Origin: Austropuccinia psidii
Lineage: Eukaryota > Basidiomycota > Pucciniomycetes > Pucciniales > Sphaerophragmiaceae
Length of the DNA: 64,000 nucleotides
Direction of reading: 5' to 3'
Assembly: GCA_023105745.1 (NCBI GenBank)
Contig: JALGQZ010000015.1
Location: 19,258,499-19,322,498, forward strand
The notes under the pieces were generated by a model. The model had not been told where the DNA came from and did no database searches. It saw only the letters and a program-made list of their open reading frames with translations. Positions 1-11,034 of the stretch are shown piece by piece (position 1 is the first letter of the stretch; every line of letters begins with the position of its first letter). Position numbers and translations under genes: made by a program.

Positions 1-1510
1 ACGGTGCTTTTCACCATGACATGCTCAGCTTGGGTGTGCAAATTGGTTGAAACGCAATGCTGAGCATGTGGCACATGAGCTATATGTATGCCAACAATTG
101 GAAGGTGGATCCCAATTGGTAATATGCATGCAGGCGGGAGTAGTGATACTCCAGCCTAATTTGTGCGGCCAACATTTTACTACGCACACCTTTGTACATG
201 TATGCTGTGGGGAAGAACAAAAGCTTTTCAACAATGTAACAAGCAATCACGTCAAGCCATCAAGTCATATATCTTGACTGCATCCCTTTGATGCGCCTTG
301 TTGGAGAGCTCTGCCGAACTTCGGCACAGATGCAGGTGAAATCCAAGTTAATGAAAGTGGGTCATATTGGGATGTCTTATTATTTGGGTCATACACAAAC
401 AATGGATTCAATCCAGTGCCATTGTTGGGGAAAAGTTTGACTGGCAGCGCTTGTTCATCGCGTGTTCTCATTGGCGGGCAGCCACACGCTTTCATACGCA
501 GGCAACTTGAACACACCTGGAAGACATTTTTCTGCCAGTCTTCCAACTGGATATTTTCTTGGTCAGGTGGTCAGCTTGACTGCAGACGCTCACCCGCTCG
601 CGCGTGGAAACCTGAGGCCAATCAGTGTGGATTTGCTTCAGCCTCATCCGCATTAGAATAATCCCGGACTATGATTGTGTGGGGATCTCCCACCACCGGT
701 CATTTTCTGCACGTTCTCACACGCCACGCGCAAGTTGTGGCGCCTGGCTTGCAGCCGAAAAATCCCTTGGGTGTGTGGCCTCTTTTGCCAGAGTTTTGTA
801 CACGCATGAGGGAAAGACCCTGATACCAATCTTGGTGGATTAGTACCCGCCTCAAACGCAATAGGGGTGAATGTATATGTGGATCACGGCTCACGGCCGG
901 CACCCCCTTTGATCATGCCACACATTCCTCCCTGGAAGCGCAGTTGCCATCAGTCAGCAAAAAACTTCAGGCAAAACCAAGCTCATGTTTGGTGGCACGC
1001 CACTCAACATATCTCACCCACCCACACACAAACATCCCCACAGTGAGATTGCCCTTTCAAACCACCAACATTTCACAGTTAGTCCCTGTGCGACAATTAA
1101 CCTGGGGAAAATCCGCTCATTGTTTGCTCTCACACCAGCGAACATGGCTGCATGCCTCTAATATGCCCCTCCACAATAAGTTGCTACAACCCACCCAATT
1201 TCGGATATGCTAATGTCAACTTTGTTCCACCAAAGGTTGCATAACTTGCTTCAGATCCAGAAGTCATTGGTGCACCCACATTTTTGCCACCTTGCCTTGA
1301 TATATGCCCCAAATTGGATATTAAAATTATGAGCCCAAGAGGCCCACCTCCATCAAGACCATGCATGTAACCACAGTCCATCCCCCCTTGAGTGCATTGC
1401 TGCCTCTCATATAAGTTCCCCACCTGCACTCATTTGTCTTCATTCCCTTTAGCTACCCCTTTCTGATCATATAATTTCCAACTGTCCCCACATAATTCAT
1501 AATAGCCATC
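1..1510. other. No recognisable gene
   Basis: Several short open frames occur on both strands (up to 93 codons), but none shows a domain, a repeated motif or a splice pattern I can support. The part from about 560 to 930 is richer in CpG than most of the window. It may be the edge of the DNA transposon that carried the SNF2-like gene; that is inference only. Confidence 0.5.
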
Positions 1511-3340
1511 ATGTCAACCCCTTCACAACCACTTTGCATTGGGATGATTAATATTTGTATTCAAATAAATGGTGAAATAACCTTAAATCCTGATAATTCC
1601 CACTTAGCTTCTATGATTATCCTATGGCACAATGAACACAACATATTCATATATCTCCCCAATCACCAGCATGCTATCGGCTCTCTCCCTGAAACCCTTT
1701 CCAAAATGTTGATACCATTCCTTGGGGCACCAAAATCTTTCATGCACTGTGGTCCTGGTGGGGCATGGATTAAAAATTGCCAAACCAATGCTACTCAAAT
1801 ATTATTTGTTGAGGGATTATTTATGACTGATGCAAATGATCCCTCCTCATCTCAGAAACCCAATCTAGAATTGATGTTCTTCACATGGTATCCAAACATT
1901 CTATTCATAATGGAAAGCTTTTGAACACAATATTTCAAGCTTAAAATGCCCAAAGAATATGACTGTAATACTTATATTCAGTGTCAACTCTTTACTCCCA
2001 CATTTCCCGCTTCAAACTTGACGCCAGCTTCATATCCTGCTGTTTCATCATTGATATCCAAGCAAAAACTGATACAACTACCCAGTGGATCAGACCTCCC
2101 CATGATGACCCCGCCCCATTCCATCATTCAAACCCCCCTCCTCCCTCATCAAAAGACCGCACTAGCTTTTCTCTGGGATTGAGAAATCCCTAATGGCCAA
2201 TCAGCCTGTAACCTTTGGGCCACCTCACCCCAAGGATCCACTTTTAATGCCAGGCACATCATTACAAACAAGGTGGCTAGCTCATTTGAATACCTTTTGA
2301 CCAATACCCCTCTTGGAGAACTGCTCGCAGATGATATGGGATTAGGTAAAACCATTCAGGCCATTGCTCTAATTGGTACCTCCAAGGAGCGGATGATTGC
2401 AAACCCCCGTTGCTCCATGCCCACCATGATCATCTGCCCCCTTTCTAAATTACCAACTGGCAATCAGAAATATCCAAGCATGCTCAGGCTGGCACGCTGC
2501 ATGCCAAAATCTACCATGGTCCCACTTTTCATTCATTATCCGAGCCCAACATCTTAAAATATGATATCATCATCACTTCTTACAATACTATCACCCAAGA
2601 ATTTAAGCAAACCAATACCTCTACATCATTCATTTTTCAAATCAATTGGCATTGTATAATTTTGGATGAAGCACAGTGAGTGTCTGAGATTAATTGATTC
2701 AAATTACCTGTTATATCCAATAGCCCTTCCCCCATCTTATAGCTATATTCACTCTCAATACACTACCACTCACCATGCCATTAATAGCCTTCTTTCATCC
2801 CGTTGAATATTTTTAATGGGCACACCTATTCACAACACCATTTATGACCTTTTGGGAATAATATCATTCATCACTCAACCCCAGAGCTCAGATCAAGATA
2901 ACTGGTCACCATTCATCCTGAGTAGTCTTTCCAAAGGTTGCAATGATATTTTGCATTTGGAATTGAGGCAATTAAGTTTGCGCCGCACCAAAACCACACA
3001 GCTGGAATCCCTCCCCACTATTAGTCATCATTATGAGCTGCTCCCACTCAACCCAACCATGCAGCAAGAATATTGCACATTATATGAAGAATTCCTACCA
3101 TCCAAAAGAAAAGGACCAGGAAAATTTTTCAGAAATATTAATAATCTGCGAATATGTTGTAACCATCACATCATGCTTAACACAATTGTGGAGGTGGATT
3201 TGGAAGACCACAAGGGCAGGAGCACTCAGGATAACTCCCCAACAATCACACAAACTATTGTGGATGTGGAAACATGCATTATGAGTAGTAAAATTGCACA
3301 CCTCCTACAAAGCTTAATGAAGAACAAACAAAGAAGGTGT
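1511..3340 (+). pseudogene. SNF2/Rad5-like helicase pseudogene, 5' part
   Basis: SNF2-family ATPases move along double-stranded DNA and remodel chromatin or act in repair. Motif I is readable as DDMGLGKT (near 2333-2356), and motif II is DEAH formed across an intron at 2676-2742 (GTGAGT...ATAG). The conserved stretch LMGTPIHNT starts at 2813. An N-terminal open frame begins at 1511. The copy is dead: TGA stops lie at 2180-2182 and 2804-2806, both explicable as CGA to TGA, and a frameshift near 2445 separates the motif I block from the downstream block. Element A interrupts the gene at 3340 and the reading frame resumes at 26895. The family assignment is strong, but membership of the Rad5/Rad16 branch is judged only from overall resemblance. 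The true start codon is uncertain. Confidence 0.85.
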
Positions 3341-5333
3341 TGTGGTATTCCATACCATTTTTTTTTCAGGCTCAAGCTCATAGTACCCTATAACAGCAGG
3401 AAATCCAGCCTACAGGCAGACTTACACTCAAGTTTTACACCAAAAGGTCAATTTTACAGCAAGAAGCTGGATTTAACTCATAAAACCATGGCACAGGCAC
3501 CAAAGGGAAGTGTATGTGTTTAAATAACTTATTCAATTTCACTATACATATGTAAAAATCAATTTACATATAGCAAACTAGTTACAACAAATGAGGTACC
3601 ACCCTTTAAATTACACACCCCACCCAGCTTTACACCCCCTTACAGCCACAGGACTCATGCAGCAAGAAAATGACACATGCATTAGTTATACAGCCAACTT
3701 GCATTCAAAATCACATGATGCAAAGCTCAACTCCATGGAATTCCTGCAATTCATTTACAACATAGCCCCAGGAGTACCTTATCTTATATCCACAGTAACC
3801 CCACTTAAAACCTTAAAACATAATTATTTACACCACTCATCACCTCATGAAAACCAAAGCTAGTTACAACAGGCTGCATGCAGTACACAATTCTAATTAA
3901 ATCTCAACCATATGACTATGCACAGCATGTGTCAAACTTAAAAATCACACCATCTCATACATAACAGTAAATTCACCAGTGCAAGAAATTATCACCTGAC
4001 TCCATTTTAAAGTTCAAAAAGAAGAAAAACAACCATGACACCTGCATAAATTACACAGCCACTTCTACCAAACCTAAAATAGGAAACATGCAAAGTAATT
4101 ACAAGGTCATCATGTGATACTGCATCCACCAACAGAATATCATGTGACAGAAAGAGGCTGTGCACAAGAAAAATCCTCAGCCAAAATGAAATCACCTCAT
4201 GCATGCAAGAAAAATCCAAGAATATCACATCATAATCAGTTCACCAAAAGACAATCATGTGAGGAATGGAGGCTGTGCAGAGAGAAAATTATCACCAAAC
4301 CTTAAATCACCTGACCCATGCAAGAAAGGTCCTCACCAAAAATGGAGTCACATGATGAAATCAAGAGGAATTAAAGTGAAAAAAGACAGCTCCCATGGAG
4401 GGCCCCCTGGGCTCCCAAAAGGTATAAATAGAGGGGCTCTCTCCCCCAAATTTCAAAATCCCCCCCATGCAAATTATATCCCATGAAAAATATATCCCCT
4501 GCACAAGTAGAGGCATAGGAATAATTCATCCCTCACCTGGGAGGTAGTCCAGAGAATTATAGTGAATTTTACTTGCCCAGTAGCTAAGCTCAGTGGAAGT
4601 ATAGTGTTGAAGACTACCCAGTAGCTAAAGCTCAGTGGAATCTTATTATTATTAAAATAAAAATTATTATTAAAAAATTACCCAGTACCCAAGGTTAGGG
4701 TTGCTACTCTATTAAAATATTTTATCCAGTAAAATTAACACCATTTATCAAGACTTAAAAAATAACTTACCCCTTTAAAAATTCAATATCAAAGAACCTT
4801 ACCTCTTAAATTTAACAAATAAAATTTTATCTTATTATTAAACACTCTTAAAAAAATAACAAACCTTTCAAAAAATTATTTTACTCTATTATAACTATAC
4901 CTTAAAAAAATTACCTTTATCAACACCAATCAAGTTTTCCAGAAAACCTTAAATAACCCATCCGACCAAGGAATTATCACCAAGAAGAAACAACTCACCT
5001 CAATTTAACCAAAAATATTAAAATTAAAACAGACAAGTATTTCATTAAATCTCAAAATTAACCAAATTACTGACATTATTTTTCATATTATTTATTGAAT
5101 AGGTCTGATCTGAGACTGCTGAATTCTGTCTTCTGCAGTTGTAAAGCCACTTACTAATTTTATTTTGGTTTGTGAGCTCCAAGGAAGATTTTGTTCAGTA
5201 TTTTAGGAGGGGCAGGCAATACACCCTTGCCACCCTTGGTGACAGGAGTTATTAGCAATTCAAAACTAGCTACCTGTGATTTCCCCCTCCAGGTACTGCC
5301 TCATTTTAATCCCACACAAGAGGAGTTCCCACA
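3341..5333 (+). repeat. 5' LTR of element A
   Basis: Starts TG and ends CA, 1993 bp, the same length as the 3' copy. It contains a TATAAATA box. Downstream of it, two copies of the phrase CCCAGTAGCTAA-AGCTCAGTGGAA lie at about 4577-4603 and 4617-4644, each able to form a short AGCT-based hairpin in the expected 5' leader. Confidence 0.95.
4423..4430 (+). promoter_or_regulatory. TATA box in 5' LTR of element A
   Basis: TATAAATA, repeated at the matching place in the 3' LTR (25980-25987). Transcription would be expected about 30 bp downstream, leaving nearly 900 bp of LTR in the RNA leader. Confidence 0.7.
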
Positions 5334-5335
5334 TC

Positions 5336-5353
5336 TGGTGTCCCAACAGTGGC
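5336..5353 (+). other. Primer-binding site of element A
   Basis: Two bases after the LTR end, the sequence TGGTGTCCCAACAGTGGC begins with TGG, as expected for pairing with the CCA end of a tRNA primer. The tRNA identity was not determined. Confidence 0.7.
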
Positions 5354-5606
5354 AGACAACCTCAACTCCAATAAAAATTAAATTAAAATCAACAAAAAAA
5401 AATCTTAACTACTCCAGAATATCTTTTACAACTAAAAACTGGAGTCAAATAATCAAAATCAGCCCAAACCATCATCTCAAGAATCTGAATCATCAACTCA
5501 CTCTGATCATTACTATTATCCACCAAAACAAGAAACAGAACTAGGGGAGGAATCAAATAAATATTCCAATTTCCCAATTGCAACACCAAGGACCAATAAA
5601 AGGGAC

Positions 5607-6755
5607 TTGAAGGTTGTGGAGAAATTTTTCCTTGATCTCCTTGAAAGAAATAAAATCAATAACTCAATACCAGAATCAAAGGAAGAAATAAATCAACCAA
5701 AAATGGATAAACCTTCATCATCAAAATTACCTTCCAGTATTGAAGAAATACAGGAAGAAAACCTCAATGAAGAAACTGTGGAAGGACAGGAAGAAATGTC
5801 TTCAACAGAGAGACTTCAGCAGAAGATGCTAGAAATGCAAGCAGAATTACTAGCACCAATCAAAAAAGAAGGAAAAAATAAATCATCAAGTTATACTCCA
5901 CAAAATAGTCCACTTGAAGAACAAACCACCCTTCCAAGATCATTCAGGCCACATGGATCACCTTCACCTTATCCTAGACCCATGGCCACATCAACACCTT
6001 ATACAGAACAAAGACCAAGTACCTTACCAAGAAGAGTCAACATTTCTTCCCAAATGCCAACTCCATTACATCAAGAAATTCCAAGAAACACTACTCCAAT
6101 AGTGAAAATCAGAGCCAAGGACTATAACTTATGGTTTGATGGAAAAGATGTTGAAAGATTCATCAAGAAAGTTGAAAATATTGCAGAAATTGAAGGAGCA
6201 AGTGGAAGAGACATTGCAAGACAGATAGCATTTTGGACAAAAGATGAAGAAATCAGCTATCATATTGAAGGAATGCCAGGATTTGAAACAGCTGATTGGG
6301 ATCAATTGAAAGTGGATATGAAAAGAAGATGGGGCACAGTCTCACCTGAAAGAAGATACAGATTATCCTCAATAACTGAATTATTCACAAAAACTCAACA
6401 AGAAGGTGGAATAAGAAACATGACTCAATACAGAAAATTCATTGGGGAATATGAAGCAATCATCACTTACCTCAAAAGATACCAATATATCCAAGGTGAT
6501 ATCAATCATAACCAGGAAATATTGGCCAGCCTTTCCACTGGTGTTCAAGAATCAATTTACAAAGAAATGATTAAAGACAGAGCTATGGTTCAAGCCTTGG
6601 ATGGAGGTTACATCATACCAAGGTTGGATATTTTGAAATTATACATTGAACAGGACTTGGAGGCCAAGGTTCTGATTCAACAAAAAGAATTTTCTAACCA
6701 AAACCTCCAGAAAAGAAAACAAGATTTGAGGATGAAAGCTGGGATGAAGTTTTAA
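5607..6755 (+). CDS. gag: Gag (capsid-like) of element A
   Basis: A 382-residue frame. Residues 1-170 are low-complexity, rich in Pro, Ser, Gln and Glu. From about residue 170 (LWFDGKDVERFIKKVE) to about 340 it resembles the retrotransposon Gag capsid fold, with motifs such as RQIAFWTKDEE and MTQYRKFIGEYEA. The frame ends at a TAA just after it overlaps the next frame (open from 6698), where the protein resumes with FEDESWDEVLKQVKEL. I found no canonical slippery heptamer in the overlap, so the shift is probably a mutation. Product: the structural shell of the virus-like particle. Confidence 0.85.
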   Translation: MKVVEKFFLDLLERNKINNSIPESKEEINQPKMDKPSSSKLPSSIEEIQEENLNEETVEGQEEMSSTERLQQKMLEMQAELLAPIKKEGKNKSSSYTPQNSPLEEQTTLPRSFRPHGSPSPYPRPMATSTPYTEQRPSTLPRRVNISSQMPTPLHQEIPRNTTPIVKIRAKDYNLWFDGKDVERFIKKVENIAEIEGASGRDIARQIAFWTKDEEISYHIEGMPGFETADWDQLKVDMKRRWGTVSPERRYRLSSITELFTKTQQEGGIRNMTQYRKFIGEYEAIITYLKRYQYIQGDINHNQEILASLSTGVQESIYKEMIKDRAMVQALDGGYIIPRLDILKLYIEQDLEAKVLIQQKEFSNQNLQKRKQDLRMKAGMKF

Positions 6756-7525
6756 AACAAGTAAAAGAACTCACCCAAAAGATCAAAAACCCTCAACAAC
6801 CAGAACCTCAGCCAAGAAATGAGGGAAAAGAATCAGTTAAAGAAGTTTTAAATCAACTCAAAAGCCTTTCAGAAGCATTTAATCCACCAAGAAGGAATTG
6901 GAACAATAATCAAGAGCAAAGATTCCCTCAAAATAACCAGCCATACAGGCCAAGGAATCCTTTACCACCATTTTCATCCAGTTACCAACCATACATACCA
7001 GCCCAAATGGCTCCAAGACCACCATTGAAGTGTGCTTACTGCAAGGAAGAAGGTCATACAGCAACTAGATGCACTCACCTTGCTGAAGATTTGGACAGAA
7101 GAATTTTCAGAACCCAAGGAGCATCTTACCTCTTCCCCAATTATCAGAGAGTACCTATGGAAGGAAATGAAAGTGCCAAAAACATAGTCAGAGCTTTTGC
7201 AAAGGAACAAGCAGAGCTCAACAAGAAATTTATGGAAAAACCTACTGTCAAACCAAAACCAGAAGAAGAGGTTAAGCCCACTGAAAAGAAATCAGAGGAT
7301 AAATCAACCTCAATTGCACATGTTGAAGATTGGTCAAATTGGAAACCACCTACCATTTCCTCAGCCAATGACCCTTTTGAATCACACATTGGATTAAGAC
7401 AGACAAAACAAAGAATGGAAAGACAATCCCAAAATCAAGAGCCAAAGAAGAAAACAGCTATTCCAGGAACTTACATTGAAGAAGAAAAAGAGGAAGAAAG
7501 AGTAATAATTCCCACCAAATTCTAA
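6698..7525 (+). pseudogene. gag: Gag C-terminal (nucleocapsid) segment, frame-shifted
   Basis: This frame continues Gag in the -1 frame. It holds a Gln/Asn/Pro-rich linker, then a CCHC zinc knuckle at 7031-7072 (CAYCKEEGHTATRC, pattern C-X2-C-X4-H-X4-C) that would bind the element RNA, then an acidic Lys/Glu-rich tail. A TAA at 7523-7525 interrupts it, and the same frame stays open beyond into the protease. No ATG lies near the frame start, so it would be made only through frameshifting or in an intact relative. Confidence 0.75.
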
Positions 7526-8521
7526 AATTCAAATATTCCAAAACCAGACCAACCTGAGGAGGAAATTGAAAATATTGCCAATAAGAATGAAGATGAAGAC
7601 ATTCCAAAAGAAAAGAAAGTCATCAAACCTCAAAAAAAACAAGTTGAAAGCAAACTAGAAATTGACAAAATTATTAAGAAAATTATGCAACAAAAGATCA
7701 ACCTCACCATTGAAGAAATTTTGAGGATGTCACCAAATTTTGCCCATAGACTACAGGAATTATCAGAAAAAGACAAGGAAAAAATTAAATCACTCAACTC
7801 AATGGATCTTCAAGAAAGACTCTTAACATTTGGATTCAAAGAAATACCCAAGCCCAAGATTCATTATGCTTGTCCTTTGGGATTTATGGAAATCTTCATT
7901 GGAAAGGAAGAATATCCTATCAGAGCATTAGTGGACACTGGGGCAGAACTCAACATTATACCAGAAGAAATAGCAATCAAAGCCTCACTCACAACAAGAA
8001 ATCTTAACATGAACCTGAGGGGAATTGGAGGCCATACTACTTCATTGGTTGCACTTTCAGAATTTACTCCAATCATCTTGGCTTCAGGTGAAGAAACTCA
8101 AATCCACTTTTTTATTGCCAAAGGATCTGTCCATACAGTACTTGGAAGACCTTTCTTGGCAGACAACAATATCAGACTAGAATTCTCCCATAAACAAGGT
8201 GAAATCCTAAGCTATCAAGAACCTGATGGAAGAAGATTATGCATGCCAATATGCAAACCACAAGCTCTTGGATGGCAAACTGGACCACCTAGAGGAATGG
8301 ATTTATGCAATATGGCAACATTGGTCAGAAATACCCCAGGAAAGAAGCATCAAAATGCAAAAAGAGACAATACCATAATAAATTTGACCCAGAAGACCCA
8401 AGAGTCATCCATATCTCCAAAAAGTGATGAATTTGGTAAGATTTACCAAATAACCAATGGCCAAACAAACTCAAAAGACAACTTGAAGACTCAACCTCTG
8501 AAGATGAATTACCCAACATAA
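7526..8521 (+). CDS. Aspartic protease domain of element A
   Basis: The frame is continuous with the nucleocapsid frame after one stop; the first ATG is at 7685 (278 residues). The retropepsin active site is VDTGAELNIIP, with the catalytic Asp at residue 84 from that ATG, and the flap-following motif HTVLGRPFL comes about 65 residues later. The role is cleavage of Gag and Pol in the particle. After about 8375 the frame seems to leave the conserved sequence: another frame reads DPEDPRVIHISKK and then, past stops, LEDSTSEDELPNISYKPI into the next ORF. A second frameshift is therefore likely. Confidence 0.8.
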   Translation, partial: NSNIPKPDQPEEEIENIANKNEDEDIPKEKKVIKPQKKQVESKLEIDKIIKKIMQQKINLTIEEILRMSPNFAHRLQELSEKDKEKIKSLNSMDLQERLLTFGFKEIPKPKIHYACPLGFMEIFIGKEEYPIRALVDTGAELNIIPEEIAIKASLTTRNLNMNLRGIGGHTTSLVALSEFTPIILASGEETQIHFFIAKGSVHTVLGRPFLADNNIRLEFSHKQGEILSYQEPDGRRLCMPICKPQALGWQTGPPRGMDLCNMATLVRNTPGKKHQNAKRDNTIINLTQKTQESSISPKSDEFGKIYQITNGQTNSKDNLKTQPLKMNYPT

Positions 8522-8562
8522 GTTACAAGCCAATTAGAAATAATAAAGAAACATTCCAAATT

Positions 8563-9327
8563 TTGGTGGATGGAAATGAGAAAATACATGGAAAGCCTTT
8601 CCAACCTAAACCCAAAAAGAAGAAAGTCAGACTTAGTGAACATCATGAGCTCTCAGATGAAGAAATTATAAATGAAATTGAAAAAGACCTCAAAATTATG
8701 GAAGAAAGAGACAAAAATTTAAAAGACTCATACCATATCAACTTCTTGGACAGACCATTGAACAACCAAGAAGAACCTTATGAATGGCAACTGGAAAACC
8801 CTGAATTCATCCAGCAACCTCCCAATGAAGATGATGAAACAGAATCCATCTTAGAAAATGAATACAACTACATTTACCTGCCATACATTACCTTTGAAGA
8901 TATTTATGGGGATGAAGCTCAAGGAATTTTATGTGAAGATAAATATTTATCTCAACTTCCAGGAGCAAACTTGAGCAAAATTCAATTCTTAGAGATATTG
9001 ACTGAAGAAGGAATCAAAGGAAACCTCTCAAATCAGTTCTGGGATAAAACATTTTCAATGGGAATTTTACCAAGAAGAGGACTTTACTTCAATCAAATTT
9101 GGGCCCAGTGGTACCTTGGATTAAATGGATCAACATATCAAACTGGAAAATTGAAATGGGTTGGAGATGGATATATATTCATTGATGAAGACTTATGGTG
9201 GTCAGAATTTCCATCAGAACCAGAAGTTGAGGAAAGAAATAACTTTGTGGAAACCCTCAAAGACCTTATTTTGGCCAGGTTACTCAACAGACACTCACCT
9301 TTCCCACTAGGGGGAGCTCAACTTTGA
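8563..9327 (+). CDS. Unknown acidic ORF between protease and repeat region
   Basis: 254 residues from the first ATG; the frame is open somewhat further upstream and follows the protease block. A Lys-rich start (KPKKKKVR) is followed by a strongly acidic middle and a C-terminal part rich in Trp and Tyr (WAQWYLGLNGS, YIFIDEDLWWSEFP) that looks folded. I do not recognise a family. It lies where a Gypsy element would normally begin reverse transcriptase, but no RT motif is present. It could be an accessory protein or the C-terminal part of the Gag-protease polyprotein. Confidence 0.55.
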   Translation: MVDGNEKIHGKPFQPKPKKKKVRLSEHHELSDEEIINEIEKDLKIMEERDKNLKDSYHINFLDRPLNNQEEPYEWQLENPEFIQQPPNEDDETESILENEYNYIYLPYITFEDIYGDEAQGILCEDKYLSQLPGANLSKIQFLEILTEEGIKGNLSNQFWDKTFSMGILPRRGLYFNQIWAQWYLGLNGSTYQTGKLKWVGDGYIFIDEDLWWSEFPSEPEVEERNNFVETLKDLILARLLNRHSPFPLGGAQL

Positions 9328-9431
9328 ATAAAACCAACAAAATCAAGATTTTTTCTCTAAAATGTATTAGTATCACCCATAAAATGTATCATTAGTTTCT
9401 TTTTTTATTTATTTCATTTTTTCTCTCAAAT

Positions 9432-9460
9432 GGCAGTGACTTCCTGCCTTAACAAAGAAG
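9432..9460 (+). repeat. Type-1 pseudoknot motif, variant copy
   Basis: Helix 1 GGCAG (9432-9436) with CTGCC (9444-9448). Helix 2 CTTC (9440-9443) with GAAG (9457-9460). Loops TGA, none, and TTAACAAA. The helices interleave as in an H-type pseudoknot. Relative to the other five copies helix 2 is CTTC/GAAG instead of CCTC/GAGG, a compensatory change. It lies about 105 bp downstream of the preceding ORF and 90 bp upstream of a small broken ORF. Confidence 0.7.
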
Positions 9461-9551
9461 AAATTCATCAACAAATTATCCCTTAAAAATTAAAAATAAA
9501 AAATATATAAAAAAACCTTACATTAAAAAATATAAAACAATCACCTCCACC

Positions 9552-9852
9552 ATGGCCAATTCACCAATTTTTTGGATTTTATGGGGAAGAATTAATAAAA
9601 GAAGACCCAATTATCAATGAAGAACTTCATTGGTCACAAGAAGATGAAGATTTCAATAAAGAAAACCTTTGGCACTTTAAGAATACTTCATCAATATCAA
9701 GAAACCAAGAAATTGAAGAAATCAAGGAATTGCTGAAAAGTTTGGAGGTTTCTGACAAAACCAATGATAAAATTACTCAAGAATTAATGGACCAATTAAA
9801 TTTCAAACCATCAAGGTCCATCTTAAAGACAGACAACAGCTCTAAAAATTAA
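9552..9852 (+). pseudogene. Small acidic ORF with a homopolymer frameshift
   Basis: An ATG at 9552 in a good context (CCACCATGG) opens a frame that is lost at a run of six T (9568-9573). Reading one T fewer gives about 100 codons of a Glu/Asn-rich, helical-looking protein (GEELIKEDP... QEIEEIKELLKSLEVSD) ending at TAA 9850-9852. No family recognised. A real mutation, slippage or a sequencing error could explain the run. Pseudoknot motifs flank it on both sides. Confidence 0.45.
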
Positions 9853-9894
9853 AAATCAAACAAAATAGTCAGATTTAAACTCAATTGATCACCA

Positions 9895-10305
9895 GGCAGT
9901 GACCTCCTGCCTTATCAAAGAGGAAAATCAATTCTTATCAATCAAAATCACCAAATTCACTCACCCAAAATCAAGCAATCACTAGGCAGTGACCTCCTGC
10001 CTTATCAAAGAGGAAAATCAATTCTTATCAATCAAAATCACCAAATTCACTCACCCAAAATCAAGCAATCACTAGGCAGTGACCTCCTGCCTTATCAAAG
10101 AGGAAAATCCAAATATTTTATCAACCAAATCAAATCAATAATTTCACTCACCTAGGAAAAGAAACAACAAATCCTCTAAATCACTAGGCAGTGACCTCCT
10201 GCCTTATCAAAGAGGAAAATCAATTCTTATCAACAAAAATAACCAATTTCACTCACCCAAATCATAAAAATCCTCAGGCAGTAACCTCCTGCCTTATCAA
10301 AGAGG
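9895..10305 (+). repeat. Type-1 pseudoknot array (five copies)
   Basis: Copies at 9895-9923, 9985-10013, 10075-10103, 10187-10215 and 10277-10305. The first three repeat at exactly 90 bp, with near-identical spacers; later spacers diverge while the 29-nt motif stays. Each has helix 1 GGCAG/CTGCC (6 bp with the flanking A/T pair), loop TGA (TAA in the last), helix 2 CCTC/GAGG and an A-rich third loop TTATCAAA. The geometry is like compact viral pseudoknots. The motif staying fixed while spacers drift suggests it is the selected part. Confidence 0.75.
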
Positions 10306-10410
10306 AATATCCCATTCTTACCCAAAATTATCATCCAATCAAAATAAACTTGATACCATTTCCAATTCATCTTTCCTTTCACACTTCAAAAGTCACTAAA
10401 TCCTTCAAAA

Positions 10411-10602
10411 ATGGAGTTATGGCCATTACTTGATGAAAATCCCTGGTCATTGGACACAGATATTAGCTGGATAAAAGAAAAAGAAGACTGGGATTCTTTC
10501 TGTCAAGACTACTTCTTTAAAAGTCTAAAAAGAGAGAAATGGAGGGGAGGAAGAGTTCTCAAACAAGAATTAGTGAAGAAGGTACTTAGTCAAAGGAGTT
10601 AA
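10411..10602 (+). CDS. Small ORF, 63 residues, unknown
   Basis: Starts MELWPLLDENPWSLDTD; Trp- and Lys-rich, with no membrane segment. It begins about 105 nt after the last type-1 pseudoknot. Length, lack of low complexity and position make it more credible than random frames in this AT-rich stretch, but no homology is claimed. Confidence 0.4.
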   Translation: MELWPLLDENPWSLDTDISWIKEKEDWDSFCQDYFFKSLKREKWRGGRVLKQELVKKVLSQRS

Positions 10603-10998
10603 TTAGAAGAAATACCACCTGCTAAGTCCTCAATTCCATGCTTAATAATCCATACTATTTTCATTTATATCATTATTTTTTATTTCTTCAATTTTTTATT
10701 TACCATTTCTTATCTTTCCTCTTTACAATTCAATTCTTTTTCTTATTAAAAAAAAAGTAACACAAAATAAAATATCAAAAATTTAAAAAATCAGCTTCAA
10801 TTAATATAAGCTTTGAAGGAATAAATAGAACATAAGCTTACCTAATGTCAAATGTTTTTTCTTATACTTATATTTATTTATCTTTTACTAAAAATCAAAA
10901 AAAAAAAATCAAATTAGTATTCAATTTAAAATACTAAAAAAAAAGAGAAAAGAAAAACACAATCAGTTTCCATTCAGTTCATATCAGTAGCTGATTAC

Positions 10999-11034
<36 letters not shown>

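Noticed and set aside
265..546. 93-codon minus-strand frame and other short frames before 1510
   Set aside because: No domain, no splice context and no repetition elsewhere in the window.
1..1510. Terminal inverted repeats pairing 1-1510 with 44260-45990
   Set aside because: No convincing inverted match found by eye, so the ends of the proposed DNA transposon remain unknown.
6690..6760. Programmed -1 frameshift in element A gag
   Set aside because: The overlap of frames (6698-6755) contains no X XXY YYZ heptamer in the gag phase and no clear stem, so a mutation is more likely.
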